Assembly: GCF_001042905.1 (NCBI RefSeq)
Contig: NZ_JYLB01000004.1
Coordinates: 1 to 64,000 of the forward strand
Source: Pseudomonas lini
GTDB taxonomy: Bacteria > Pseudomonadota > Gammaproteobacteria > Pseudomonadales > Pseudomonadaceae
Length of the DNA: 64,000 nt
Direction of reading: 5' to 3'
Under the pieces are notes generated by a model. That model was not told the origin of the DNA. It saw only the letters and a program-made list of their open reading frames with translations, and made no database searches. Made by a program: the position numbers and the translations under genes. Positions 35,373 through 46,700 of the stretch are shown one piece after another. Positions within the stretch are counted from its first letter, which is position 1, and each line of letters opens with the position of its first letter.

Positions 35373-36239
35373 ATGCAAGGCGCACAGCTTAGACATCAGC
35401 CTTCCGCACCCGGCCGCAAGCCGGTGCCGCGGGGTGCCAGCCGAATGGTTGCCAAAGAGCCGATGTCCGCGCGCCTGCCGAAAGCCAACTTTGGTTTTCT
35501 GAAAAGCCTGTTCTGGCCCGTGCTGCTGGTTGCGCTGGGGTTCGGCACTTATGAAGGCGCACAGCGTTTGCTGCCGTACGCCGACCGGCCGATCACCAAG
35601 ATCGCGGTGCAGGGCGACTTGAGTTACATCAGTCAGCAAGCGGTGCAGCAGCGGATCGCCCCATTCGTGGCGTCGAGCTTCTTCACCATCGACCTGGCGG
35701 GCATGCGCACCGAGCTTGAACAGATGCCATGGATTGCCCACGCCGAAGTGCGCAGGGTATGGCCGGATCAGGTAGTGATTCGCCTGGAAGAACAACTGCC
35801 GGTGGCCCGTTGGGGCGATGAATCGCTGTTGAACAACCAGGGACAGGCGTTCACCCCGCGCGAGCTGGCGAACTACGAACACTTGCCACAGCTGTTCGGC
35901 CCGCAGCGGGCCCAGCAGCAAGTGATGCAGCAATACCAGGTACTGAGCCAGATGCTCAGGCCATTAGGCTTCTCGATTGCACGCCTGGAGTTGCGTGAAC
36001 GAGGCAGTTGGTTCCTGACCACCGGCGCCGGCAGCGCGGGCCCGGGAATCGAACTGCTGCTGGGACGCGGCAAGCTGGTGGAAAAGATGCGCCGCTTCAT
36101 TGCCATCTATGACAAGACGCTCAAAGAGCAGATTACGAACATTGCGCGCATCGATCTGCGCTATGCCAACGGCCTCGCTGTTGGCTGGCGGGAACCTGTA
36201 GCGCCCACGACAGCCCAACCCGCTGTCGCGAAGAATTAA
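35373..36239 (+). CDS. ftsQ: Cell division protein FtsQ
   Basis: A 288-residue bitopic divisome protein: a basic cytoplasmic N-terminus of about 45 residues, one membrane helix ([21 protein letters not shown]), a POTRA domain ([20 protein letters not shown]) and a periplasmic beta domain. It recruits FtsL and FtsB. The ATG at 35373 is preferred; the frame from 35295 lies within ddl. It is followed by ftsA after 15 bases. Confidence 0.95.
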   Translation: MQGAQLRHQPSAPGRKPVPRGASRMVAKEPMSARLPKANFGFLKSLFWPVLLVALGFGTYEGAQRLLPYADRPITKIAVQGDLSYISQQAVQQRIAPFVASSFFTIDLAGMRTELEQMPWIAHAEVRRVWPDQVVIRLEEQLPVARWGDESLLNNQGQAFTPRELANYEHLPQLFGPQRAQQQVMQQYQVLSQMLRPLGFSIARLELRERGSWFLTTGAGSAGPGIELLLGRGKLVEKMRRFIAIYDKTLKEQITNIARIDLRYANGLAVGWREPVAPTTAQPAVAKN

Positions 36240-36254
36240 GAAGAGGCAGGACCC

Positions 36255-37514
36255 ATGGCAAACGTGCAAAGCGGCAAAATGATCGTCGGTCTCGATATCG
36301 GCACCTCCAAGGTGGTGGCGCTGGTAGGCGAGGTCTCGGACGACGGCACGCTCGAAATCGTCGGGATCGGTACTCATCCGTCCCGCGGCCTGAAAAAAGG
36401 CGTAGTGGTGAACATCGAGTCCACCGTCCAGTCGATCCAGCGCGCGATTGAAGAAGCGCAGCTGATGGCCGGTTGCCGGATCCACTCGGCGTTTGTCGGC
36501 GTGGCCGGCAATCACATCCGCAGCCTGAATTCCCACGGCATCGTGGCGATTCGTGATCGCGAAGTCAGTTCCGCCGACCTTGAGCGCGTTCTCGACGCCG
36601 CCCAGGCTGTGGCGATCCCGGCTGACCAGCGTGTGCTGCACACCCTGCCGCAGGATTACGTGATCGATAACCAGGAAGGCGTTCGCGAGCCGCTGGGCAT
36701 GTCCGGCGTACGTCTGGAAGCCAAGGTTCACGTGGTCACCTGCGCCGTCAACGCCGCACAGAACATTGAAAAATGCGTGCGCCGCTGCGGCCTGGAAATC
36801 GACGACATCATTCTCGAGCAGTTGGCCTCGGCCTACTCGGTCCTGACCGACGACGAGAAAGAGCTGGGCGTGTGCCTGGTGGACATCGGCGGCGGCACCA
36901 CCGACATCGCGATCTTCACCGAAGGCGCGATCCGTCACACCGCGGTGATCCCGATTGCGGGCGATCAGGTGACCAACGACATTGCCATGGCGTTGCGCAC
37001 CCCGACCCAGTACGCCGAAGAAATCAAGATTCGCTACGCCTGCGCCCTGGCCAAACTGGCCGGTGCCGGTGAAACCATCAAGGTGCCGAGCGTCGGCGAT
37101 CGTCCACCGCGCGAGCTGTCCCGTCAGGCCCTGGCCGAAGTGGTCGAGCCGCGTTACGACGAGCTGTTCACCCTGATCCAGGCTGAGCTGCGTCGCAGTG
37201 GCTACGAAGACCTGATCCCGGCCGGCATCGTGCTGACCGGCGGTACGTCGAAGATGGAAGGCGCGGTCGAACTGGCCGAAGAGATCTTCCACATGCCGGT
37301 TCGCCTGGGCGTGCCGCATGGCGTCAAGGGTCTGGACGACGTGGTCCGCAACCCGATTTATTCCACCGGCGTTGGCCTGTTGATGTACGGCCTGCAGAAG
37401 CAGTCCGACGGGATTTCGTTCTCGGGCATCGGCAGCCGCGACAGCTACAGCAATGACGAACCGAAAGTCGCCTTGCTCGATCGCTTCAAGAGCTGGGTAC
37501 AAGGCAATTTCTAA
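36255..37514 (+). CDS. ftsA: Cell division protein FtsA
   Basis: A 419-residue actin-like ATPase that tethers FtsZ to the membrane. The phosphate-1 loop is MIVGLDIGTSKVVALVGEV at the N-terminus, phosphate-2 is VCLVDIGGGTTDIAIF, and GIVLTGGTSKMEGAVELAEE marks the adenosine region. The C-terminal amphipathic membrane-targeting helix is LDRFKSWVQGNF. An AAGAGG site precedes the ATG. Confidence 0.97.
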   Translation: MANVQSGKMIVGLDIGTSKVVALVGEVSDDGTLEIVGIGTHPSRGLKKGVVVNIESTVQSIQRAIEEAQLMAGCRIHSAFVGVAGNHIRSLNSHGIVAIRDREVSSADLERVLDAAQAVAIPADQRVLHTLPQDYVIDNQEGVREPLGMSGVRLEAKVHVVTCAVNAAQNIEKCVRRCGLEIDDIILEQLASAYSVLTDDEKELGVCLVDIGGGTTDIAIFTEGAIRHTAVIPIAGDQVTNDIAMALRTPTQYAEEIKIRYACALAKLAGAGETIKVPSVGDRPPRELSRQALAEVVEPRYDELFTLIQAELRRSGYEDLIPAGIVLTGGTSKMEGAVELAEEIFHMPVRLGVPHGVKGLDDVVRNPIYSTGVGLLMYGLQKQSDGISFSGIGSRDSYSNDEPKVALLDRFKSWVQGNF

Positions 37515-37581
37515 AGCTTTACCGCAACACCGCTTCAAACAGCAGTAGGCGAAAAAACTAGAGAATGTAAGGAGAGGGAAA

Positions 37582-38775
37582 ATGTTCGAACTCGTAGACA
37601 ACATCCCCGCAAGCCCGGTAATTAAAGTTATCGGTGTTGGCGGTGGCGGCGGCAACGCTGTCAATCACATGGTCAAGAGCAACATTGAAGGCGTTGAATT
37701 CATCTGCGCCAACACTGATGCCCAAGCGCTGAAAAGCATCGGCGCGCGGACCATCCTGCAACTGGGTACCGGCGTGACCAAAGGTCTGGGCGCTGGCGCC
37801 AACCCTGAAGTAGGTCGTCAGGCCGCTCTCGAAGACCGTGAGCGCATTGCCGAAGTCCTGCAGGGCACCAATATGGTGTTCATCACTACCGGCATGGGCG
37901 GTGGTACCGGTACCGGTGCTGCGCCGATCATTGCCGAAGTGGCCAAGGAAATGGGGATCCTCACCGTTGCGGTGGTGACTCGTCCGTTCCCGTTCGAAGG
38001 TCGCAAGCGTATGCAGATCGCCGACGAAGGTATTCGTCTGCTGTCTGAAAGCGTCGACTCGTTGATCACCATTCCCAACGAGAAGCTGCTGACCATCCTC
38101 GGTAAAGACGCAAGCCTGCTGTCGGCTTTCGCCAAGGCCGACGATGTACTGGCCGGCGCCGTTCGCGGTATCTCCGACATCATCAAGCGTCCGGGCATGA
38201 TCAACGTCGACTTTGCCGACGTGCGTACCGTGATGAGCGAAATGGGCATGGCGATGATGGGCACTGGCTGCGCCAGCGGTCCGAACCGTGCACGTGAGGC
38301 CACCGAAGCGGCCATTCGCAACCCGTTGCTCGAAGACGTGAACCTGCAAGGCGCACGCGGCATCCTGGTGAACATCACCGCCGGTCCTGACCTGTCCCTG
38401 GGCGAGTACTCCGACGTGGGTAGCATCATCGAAGCCTTCGCTTCCGAGCACGCAATGGTCAAGGTCGGTACCGTTATCGATCCGGATATGCGCGACGAGC
38501 TACACGTGACTGTTGTTGCCACTGGTTTAGGCGCTAAAATCGAGAAGCCTGTGAAGGTCATCGACAATACCGTTCACACCTCGATGGCTTCCCAGCCACA
38601 ACAACAAGCCCCTGTTCGTCAAGAACAGCCTGCGGTGAACTACCGTGACCTGGATCGTCCGACCGTCATGCGCAACCAGGCTCAGGCCGGTGCTGCGACT
38701 GCCGCGAAGATGAACCCGCAAGATGACCTGGACTACCTGGACATCCCGGCTTTCCTGCGTCGTCAGGCCGATTGA
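37582..38775 (+). CDS. ftsZ: Cell division GTPase FtsZ
   Basis: A 397-residue tubulin homolog forming the Z-ring. The GTP-binding signature GGGTGTG is at residues 106-112, and the T7 loop appears as NVDFADVRTVMSEMG. A disordered Gln-rich linker (about 318-380) precedes the conserved C-terminal peptide DYLDIPAFLRRQAD, which binds FtsA and ZipA. A strong AAGGAGAGGG site precedes the ATG in the 67-base gap after ftsA, which may also hold a promoter. Confidence 0.98.
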   Translation: MFELVDNIPASPVIKVIGVGGGGGNAVNHMVKSNIEGVEFICANTDAQALKSIGARTILQLGTGVTKGLGAGANPEVGRQAALEDRERIAEVLQGTNMVFITTGMGGGTGTGAAPIIAEVAKEMGILTVAVVTRPFPFEGRKRMQIADEGIRLLSESVDSLITIPNEKLLTILGKDASLLSAFAKADDVLAGAVRGISDIIKRPGMINVDFADVRTVMSEMGMAMMGTGCASGPNRAREATEAAIRNPLLEDVNLQGARGILVNITAGPDLSLGEYSDVGSIIEAFASEHAMVKVGTVIDPDMRDELHVTVVATGLGAKIEKPVKVIDNTVHTSMASQPQQQAPVRQEQPAVNYRDLDRPTVMRNQAQAGAATAAKMNPQDDLDYLDIPAFLRRQAD

Positions 38776-38851
38776 TGAAATGTATCAGGGGTATTAGGGT
38801 GATTGGTGTTCAGCAAAGGTCTGGTCTGCTATCATCGCCAGCCTTTGTTGA

Positions 38852-39799
<948 letters not shown>

Positions 39800-39830
39800 G
39801 CAAAAAACCTCTCTAGTTTTTAAAGGCTAC

Positions 39831-39850
39831 CTTCGGGTGGCCTTTTTTTA
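39831..39850 (+). terminator. Intrinsic terminator after lpxC
   Basis: AAAGGCTAC, loop CTTCGG, GTGGCC, then a run of T. It closes the dcw cluster. Confidence 0.75.
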
Positions 39851-39864
39851 TGGCTGGATCAGTA

Positions 39865-39946
39865 TCAAAAGATCGCAGCCTTCGGCAGCTCCTACAGGGA
39901 AACGCGTTCCAAATGTAGGAGCTGCCGAAGGCTGCGATCTTTTGAT
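39865..39946. repeat. REP (type B) inverted pair
   Basis: TCAAAAGATCGCAGCCTTCG and its complement, separated by about 20 bases, between the convergent lpxC and diguanylate cyclase genes. Confidence 0.85.
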
Positions 39947-39954
39947 TCTGGCTT

Positions 39955-41451
39955 CTAATCCGCGCAAACCACCCGATTCCGCCCACTTTCCTTGGCCTGA
40001 TACAGCGCCTTGTCCGCCGCAAACAACAACTGCTCCAGGCTGATATCGGATGCTGTCGTCCAGGTGCTGATACCAATACTGACAGTAATCGACGACGTAT
40101 CGCCCCCCACCAACGGCAACTGCTCCACTGCTGCACGGACGTTGTCGGCAATCTGTTGGGCGCCGGCGCTGTCGGTTTCAGCCAGGATCACCGAAAACTC
40201 CTCGCCACCGTAACGGGCGACCAGATCCGCGGGCCGTCGAACATGAGTGCTGATCACCTTGGCCACCCAGCGCAAGGCATCGTCGCCGCCCTGGTGACCA
40301 TGACGATCGTTGAACGCCTTGAAGTGATCGACATCAATCATCAACAACGACAGTGGCAGACCGGAACGTTGGGCGCGAAACCATTCATGGCGCAGGGCCT
40401 GATCCAGGGTTCGGCGATTGGCCAGACCGGTCAAGGGGTCGGTGGCGGCCAGTTGTGCCAGTTCCTGTTCGGCACTTTGGCGCCGACGCAATTCCCGGCA
40501 GAGCAACCAGGTCAGCCACAGCAGGCTCACGCACAGGGCGACAGTCGCAAAGCTGACCACCACCGCAGTGCGCTTCCAGGCCGCAAAGACTTCATCACTG
40601 GACAGCGCAACGATGACGATCAACGGCAGGTTCCCGACCTTGGAGAAGGTGTACAGGCGCTTGTCCTTGTATCGATCGGACATGCTGGTGAAGCTGCCGT
40701 TACCTTCCTTGACGATGCGCTGGAAGTTGGGGCGGTTACTGAAGTTCTTGCCGATCAGCTCTTCGGCCAGGTGTGGTTGCTGAGCCAGAAGCGTCCCGTC
40801 CTTGCTGATCAGATTGACCGTGCTGTCACGGCCGATGCTCAAACTGTTGAACAACTGATCGAAGTAACTCAAGCGCATGGCTGCTTCGGCCACGCCCAGA
40901 AACTCACCCTGGGAGCCGTTCACCCGCCGGCTGAAACTGATCCGCCAATCCTGTTCGGGCGACCTGGCTCTGAAGGGGGGACTGATGAACATGCCCGGAT
41001 CCGGGTTGTTCACGTGAGACTGGAAGTATTCGCGATCGGCATAGTTGCCCTGCCTGGGCTCCACCGAGGCCGAGTCGGCGATCACGTCGCCCTTGTTGTC
41101 GAGCAACAAAATGTTGCCCTTGTACGGCGCGGCAGTGGCGCGATCGAAATAGGCCAGATGGCGAATGGCTGGAGAAACGCTCTTGAGGTCTTCTCGCTGG
41201 GAGGCAGCGATCAAACCCAGCAGCGACACGTCATAGAGTTCGACATTGCGCAGCACGTCGGCGTCGATCAATTGCACGATATTGTTGGCGGCGCGAGCAG
41301 CGGACAATTCGGCATTGGCGCGTTCACGGATCAGCAGAAAAGTCACGATGCTGAGTATTGCAATCACCAACAACGAACTGCCGAGAACCAGAAGCTGCTC
41401 CGATCGTGTCGAACGGATCGGATGTTGAGATTTCGCACTGCTCACACTCAT
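39955..41451 (-). CDS. Membrane diguanylate cyclase with periplasmic Cache-type sensor
   Basis: A 498-residue protein: a membrane helix at about residues 23-45, a periplasmic dCache/PDC-like domain (about 46-290, with FISPPFRARSPEQDWRISFSRRV), a second helix near 305-327, and a GGDEF domain. The active site is GGEEF (415-419), and the inhibitory RxxD site is present at 406-409, so feedback inhibition by c-di-GMP is expected. No EAL domain is seen. The ligand is unknown. The gene is convergent with lpxC. Confidence 0.92.
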   Translation of the reverse strand: MSVSSAKSQHPIRSTRSEQLLVLGSSLLVIAILSIVTFLLIRERANAELSAARAANNIVQLIDADVLRNVELYDVSLLGLIAASQREDLKSVSPAIRHLAYFDRATAAPYKGNILLLDNKGDVIADSASVEPRQGNYADREYFQSHVNNPDPGMFISPPFRARSPEQDWRISFSRRVNGSQGEFLGVAEAAMRLSYFDQLFNSLSIGRDSTVNLISKDGTLLAQQPHLAEELIGKNFSNRPNFQRIVKEGNGSFTSMSDRYKDKRLYTFSKVGNLPLIVIVALSSDEVFAAWKRTAVVVSFATVALCVSLLWLTWLLCRELRRRQSAEQELAQLAATDPLTGLANRRTLDQALRHEWFRAQRSGLPLSLLMIDVDHFKAFNDRHGHQGGDDALRWVAKVISTHVRRPADLVARYGGEEFSVILAETDSAGAQQIADNVRAAVEQLPLVGGDTSSITVSIGISTWTTASDISLEQLLFAADKALYQAKESGRNRVVCAD

Positions 41452-41554
41452 GGTTCTGACTTCTGCAAATAAGGCGTTATGAAAGTTCTTTTACAAGAAT
41501 CGGGCAGAGTCCCAGAAACCGGTCGCGTCCAGAGCGCCTGTATAAATGCCGGAT

Positions 41555-41590
41555 AAAAAAAAGACCAGCAAAACATGCTGGCCTTTTGCT
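41555..41590 (-). terminator. Intrinsic terminator-like hairpin
   Basis: CCAGCAAAACATGCTGG with an A-run on its left, reading as stem plus T-run on the minus strand. It lies in the 300-base gap between the histidine kinase and the diguanylate cyclase, which otherwise holds only the REP pair at 41667. Confidence 0.65.
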
Positions 41591-41666
41591 AATTGAAGCT
41601 TAGAAGACATTCAGCGGGTAGTCGATAATTACCCGGTACCCAGTGCATCGTTGCGAGGGAAAAGGC

Positions 41667-41743
41667 AAAGATCGCAGCCTTCGGCAGCTCCTACGTTGGA
41701 ATGCGTTCCCCTGTAGGAGCTGCCGAAGGCTGCGATCTTTTGA
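41667..41743. repeat. REP (type B) inverted pair
   Basis: AAGATCGCAGCCTTCGGCAG and its complement around a 20-base spacer, just after the histidine kinase stop. Confidence 0.85.
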
Positions 41744-41749
41744 GGTCTG

Positions 41750-43114
41750 TCAGACCGGAAGGTGGATGCCGAACGTATTCATCCCATGATCACTGCGCAC
41801 AAACACATCCCCGCCATGCATCAGCGCAATCGCCTTGACGATTGCCAGTCCCAGACCGTGATTGTTGCCACTGTTACTGCGCGATGCATCGACCCGGTAG
41901 AAGCGCTCGAACAATCGTGGCAGATGCTCATTGGCAATCGGCGATCCCGGGTTGGCGACGCCGATGCTGACCTGATGCGCTTCGACTTCGATCCGTACCT
42001 GAATCACTTGCCCGGGCTCGGTGTGCTGCACCGCGTTGCTCAGCAAGTTGATCAACGCCCGACGCAAATGGGCGATCTCGATTCGTACCTGCGCATCGCC
42101 ACTGACCTCGACCTGAACCTGCGCATCCTCAAGAATCAAATCCAGATATTCCAACGTGGTCGCCACTTCGTCGGCCAATGAGGTGGACGTCAGTTTAGTG
42201 GCCTTGCTGCCCTGGTCCGCGCTGGCGAGGAACAGCATGTCGTTGATGATCGAGCGCAGCCGTTCGAGCTCTTCGAGGTTCGATTGCAGCACTTCAAAAT
42301 AATGTTCGGCCGAACGCCCACGGGTCAGTGCAACCTGGGTCTGGCCGATCAGGTTGGTCAGCGGCGAGCGCAGTTCATGGGCCACGTCGGCGTTGAACGA
42401 TTCCAGTCGCGAGTAGGCCTGTTCGACCCGCTCCAGAGTCGCGTTGAACGAGCTGACAAACTGATTCAGTTCAGGTGGCAATGGCGACAGTTGCAGGCGC
42501 CCGGACAACCTCGGCGGCGCCAGTCGCTGGGCTTCCTGTGACAACTTGATCAGCGGCTTGAGGCCGATCCGCGCCACCCAGTAACCGAGTGCCGAGGCCA
42601 GCAATACACCCACGATCGCCAGGCTGATCAGGGCGATCAGCAAGTGGTGCTGCGTCTCGTAAAAGGTTTCGGTGTCGATGCCGATCATGAAGCGCAGCGG
42701 CGGGCGCTGATCCTTGGCTGGCAGCTCAGTGACCAGCACTTTCAGCGGGTACGGATGGTCGGGCAATTGCATGTCGCGCATGCCCAATGGGCCCTGGGCG
42801 AAAGCGCGGATCGGCGCATCGGGTTGGCCGTATTCATAACCGGGATTGCCACTGACTACCCAAAAGCGGATGCGCTTGTCTTCTTCGCTCAGCAGCTTGA
42901 GCTTGGCGTTGATCTTCACCCAATGCTCGGGCGTGCCGTAACGGTTGAGCGCTGATTCAAGCACGCTGTAACGCGCATCCAGCTCGGCTTCGGGCAGCAG
43001 GCCCAAACCCTTGTCGACCTGTTGATACAGCGCACCACCGATCAACAGAAACACCAGCAGCGCCACCAGCGTGAACATCCCGCTCAGGCGTAGCGCGATC
43101 GAATTACTGGACAC
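41750..43114 (-). CDS. Sensor histidine kinase of heavy-metal (CopS/IrlS-like) type
   Basis: A 454-residue membrane kinase: helix one at about residues 10-32, a periplasmic sensor region, helix two near 165-185 (LLIALISLAIVGVLLASALGY), HAMP, a DHp domain with the phosphoacceptor His in NADVAHELRSPLTNLIGQT, and a catalytic domain with N box LINLLSNAVQHTEPG and G box HGLGLAIVKAIALMHGG. The GTG at 43114 is chosen because it gives a normal N-terminus (MSSNSIALRLSG); it overlaps the regulator by eleven bases. It is the last gene of the probable efflux operon; the inducer is unknown. Confidence 0.9.
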   Translation of the reverse strand: MSSNSIALRLSGMFTLVALLVFLLIGGALYQQVDKGLGLLPEAELDARYSVLESALNRYGTPEHWVKINAKLKLLSEEDKRIRFWVVSGNPGYEYGQPDAPIRAFAQGPLGMRDMQLPDHPYPLKVLVTELPAKDQRPPLRFMIGIDTETFYETQHHLLIALISLAIVGVLLASALGYWVARIGLKPLIKLSQEAQRLAPPRLSGRLQLSPLPPELNQFVSSFNATLERVEQAYSRLESFNADVAHELRSPLTNLIGQTQVALTRGRSAEHYFEVLQSNLEELERLRSIINDMLFLASADQGSKATKLTSTSLADEVATTLEYLDLILEDAQVQVEVSGDAQVRIEIAHLRRALINLLSNAVQHTEPGQVIQVRIEVEAHQVSIGVANPGSPIANEHLPRLFERFYRVDASRSNSGNNHGLGLAIVKAIALMHGGDVFVRSDHGMNTFGIHLPV

Positions 43115-43781
43115 TACGACTCTCCAGCACATAACCCATGCCGCGAATGGTGTGCAGCAATTTCTCTTCGAACGGCCCGTCGAGTTTAGCCCGCAGGCGT
43201 TTGATCGCGACTTCGACCACGTTGGCGTCGCTGTCGAAATTGATGTCCCAGACCATCTCGGCGATGGCGGTTTTCGAAAGGATTTCCCCTTGCCGCCGCG
43301 CCAGCACGCTGAGCAGCGAAAACTCCTTGGCGGTCAGGTCCAGGCGAGTGCCGGCGCGGGTGGCCTTGCGGCTGATCAAATCTATCCACAGGTCGGCGAT
43401 GCTCACCTGCACCGGTTCGTGGCCACCGCTGCGACGGGTCAGCGCTTGCAGACGCGCCACCAGTTCGAGGAAGGAAAACGGTTTGCCGAGGTAATCGTCA
43501 GCGCCATCGCGCAGGCCCTTGATGCGGTCTTCCACCCGCTCGCGGGCGGTGAGCATGATCACCGGCGTTTGTTTGCGTGCCCGCAACGCACGCAATACGC
43601 CGAAGCCGTCGAGGCTTGGCAGCATGACGTCGAGGACAATTACTGCGTAATCGCTTTCCAGCGCCAGGTGCAGGCCTTCGACACCATCGCCAGCCACGTC
43701 CACGGTGTAACCCTGTTCCGTCAGGCCGCGATGCAGATAGTCCGCGGTTTTTTCTTCGTCTTCGATAATCAGAACGCGCAT
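43104..43781 (-). CDS. OmpR-family response regulator (CopR/IrlR-like)
   Basis: A 225-residue response regulator. The receiver domain carries the phosphorylation site Asp51 (VIVLDVMLPSLDG) and Lys near 101 (YLGKPFSF). The C-terminal winged helix has RLDLTAKEFSLLSVLARRQGEILSKT and VVEVAIKRLRAKLD. It belongs to the heavy-metal response regulator group. It sits between the RND pump (nine bases) and its kinase (overlapping), so it probably autoregulates the operon. Confidence 0.93.
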   Translation of the reverse strand: MRVLIIEDEEKTADYLHRGLTEQGYTVDVAGDGVEGLHLALESDYAVIVLDVMLPSLDGFGVLRALRARKQTPVIMLTARERVEDRIKGLRDGADDYLGKPFSFLELVARLQALTRRSGGHEPVQVSIADLWIDLISRKATRAGTRLDLTAKEFSLLSVLARRQGEILSKTAIAEMVWDINFDSDANVVEVAIKRLRAKLDGPFEEKLLHTIRGMGYVLESRSVQ

Positions 43782-43790
43782 GACCCCGCC

Positions 43791-46700
43791 TCAGTCTGTG
43801 GTCGCCTGCACCGGCAGTGGTGCTGGGGCTGGTTTAGGTCGATGGAATAGCCGCTCGAGCCACAAGTATATGACCGGCGTGGTGAACAGCGTCAGCGCCT
43901 GGCTCACCAGCAAGCCGCCGACCACCGCGATCCCCAGCGGCTGGCGCAATTCGGCGCCGGTGCCGTAGCCGAGCATCAGCGGCAGGGCGCCGAGCAGGGC
44001 GGCGAGGGTGGTCATGATGATGGGCCGGAACCGCGTCATACAGGCCTCATAGATCGCCTCTTCTGGCGGCAAGCCACGGTTGCGCTGGGCGTCCAGTGCG
44101 AAGTCGATCATCAGAATGCCGTTCTTCTTGACGATGCCGATCAGCAACACCAGCCCGATCAGCGCCATGATCGAAAAGTCCTGGCCGCAGATCCACAACA
44201 TGATCACCGCCCCGAGACCCGCCGAGGGCAGGGTCGAGATGATGGTCAGCGGGTGCACGAAGCTTTCGTACAGAACGCCAAGAATGATGTACACCGCCAC
44301 CAGCGCCGCCAGAATCAGCCACGGCTGGCTGGCCAGCGAACTCTGGAACGCCTGGGCCGCGCCCTGGAAATTACCGCTGATGGCTACCGGCATGCCGATA
44401 TCGGTCTTGGCCTGATTGAGCATGATCACCGCATCGCCCAACGCGACACCGGGCGCCAGGTTGAACGACAGGTTGGCCGCCGGGAACATCCCGTCGTGAG
44501 CAATGGACAACGGACCGATGGTCGGCGCATCGAATTTCGCCAAGGCCGACAGCGGCACCATTTCCCCGCTCAGCGGTGAGCGCAGGTAGAAATAGTTGAG
44601 GCTTTCGGCCTTGCCACGCTGTTTGGTGTCCAGCTCCAGAATCACGTTGTACTGGTTGGTCTGGGTCTGGAACTCGTTGATCTGCCGCTGGCCGAAGGCG
44701 TCGTACAGCGCTTCGTCGACATCACTGGCGGTCAGGCCGAAACGCGCCGCCGCACTGCGGTCGATGCTGATGTGGGTGATGCTGCCACCCAGTTGCAGGT
44801 CGTTGGAAATGTCGCGGAACGCCGGGTTGCTGCGCAGTTTTTCCGTCAGGCGTTGGGTCCAGGTGCTCAGGAGTGCACCGTCGTTGCTCTTGAGCACGTA
44901 TTGGTACTGCGCGCGGCTCGGGCCGGAGCTGAGGTTGATATCCTGGCCAGCGCGCAAATAGAGAACGATGCCCGGGACTTTCATCAGCTGTGGGCGAATC
45001 CGGTCGATGAACTGGCTCGCGGACACGTCACGGTCGCCGCGTTTTTTCAACGAAATCCAGAACCGTCCGTTGGCGATGGTTTGGTTGCTGCCCGAAACGC
45101 CGACTGAGTGGGAGAACGTCTCGACGGCAGGATCGGCGGCGACGATTTCGGCCATCGCCAGGTGTTTTTTCACCATGTCGCCGTAGGAAATGTCCGCCGC
45201 CGCTTCGGTGGTACCGAGGACGAAACCGGTGTCCTGCACCGGGAAGAAACCCTTCGGAATAAAAATGTACCCGGCGACCGCCAGGCCGAGGGACAGGCCG
45301 AACACACCGATCATCAATTTCTGATGGGCGAGGGCGCGGCGCAGGCCTTTCTCGTACAGCGCCAGCAAGCGTTCGCCAAAACCCGGTTTGTCGTGGGCGT
45401 GATGCACCGGCGCGCGCATGAACAGCGCGGCCAGGGTCGGCGCCAGCGTCAGGGACACCACCACGGAAATCATGATGGTCGAGGTGGCGGTCAGGGCGAA
45501 CTCCTTGAACAGCCGCCCGACCACGCCGCCCATGAACAGCAGCGGAATGAACGCCGCCACCAGCGAGAAACTGATCGAGACCACGGTAAAACCGATCTCG
45601 CCGGCGCCCTTGATCGCCGCCTCGCGCATGCCGTCGCCGGCCTCCAGGTGGCGGTGAATGTTTTCCACCACCACAATTGCATCGTCCACCACAAACCCGA
45701 CGGACACCACGATCGCCACCAGCGTCAGGTTATTCAGGCTGAAGCCCATGATGTACATCAGGGCAAAACTGGCGATCAACGACACACCGAGCACCGACGC
45801 CACGATCAGGGTCGCCGACAACTGCCGCAGGAACAGCGCCATCACCGCCACCACCAGCAGGATCGCGATCAGCAGGGTGACTTCCACTTCATGCAACGAC
45901 GCGCGGATGGTCTGGGTGCGATCGACCAACACCTTGACCTGCACCGAGGCCGGCAGCATGGCCGTCAGCGTGGGCAGGGCCGCCTGGATACGATCGACGG
46001 TCGCGACGATGTTGGCTCCCGGTTGCCGGAAAATCACCAGGTTCACCCCCGGCTGACCATCCGCCCAGGCCTGGATGTAGGCGTCTTCCGAACCGTTGAC
46101 GACTTTGGCTACATCCTTGAGATGAACCGGTGCGCCGTCCTTGTAGGAAACAATCAGCTGACCGTATTCCTGCGGGTGGAACAATTGGTCGTTGGTGGAC
46201 AAGGTCGAAATGCTTGACTCGCCGTACAACGCACCTTTGGCCAGGTTGAGGCTGGTCTGCTGGATCGCCAGGCGAATGTCCGCCAGGGTCAGGCCAATGG
46301 CGGCGAGTTTGTCCGCCGACGCCTGCACGCGGATTGCCGGACGTTGCTGACCGGTGATGTTGATATTGCCTACGCCATCGATCTGGCTGATCTGACGGGC
46401 GAGTAGAGTTTCCACCAGGTCACTGACTTCGGTGCCGGGCATTTGCGGTGAGTTGATGCTGAGGATCAGCACCGGGCTGTCGGCCGGGTTGACCTTCCTC
46501 CAGTTCGGCAGGTTCGGCATGTCTTTGGGCAGCTTGCCGGCGGCGGTGTTGATCGCGGCCTGGACTTCCTGCGCGGCGGTGTCGATGCTTTTGTCTAGGG
46601 TGAATTGCAGGGTCAGAATGGTCGAGCCCAGGGCGCTGCTCGAGGTCATTTGGGTCACGCCGGGGATGGCGCTGAATTGCACTTCAAGCGGCGTGGCCAC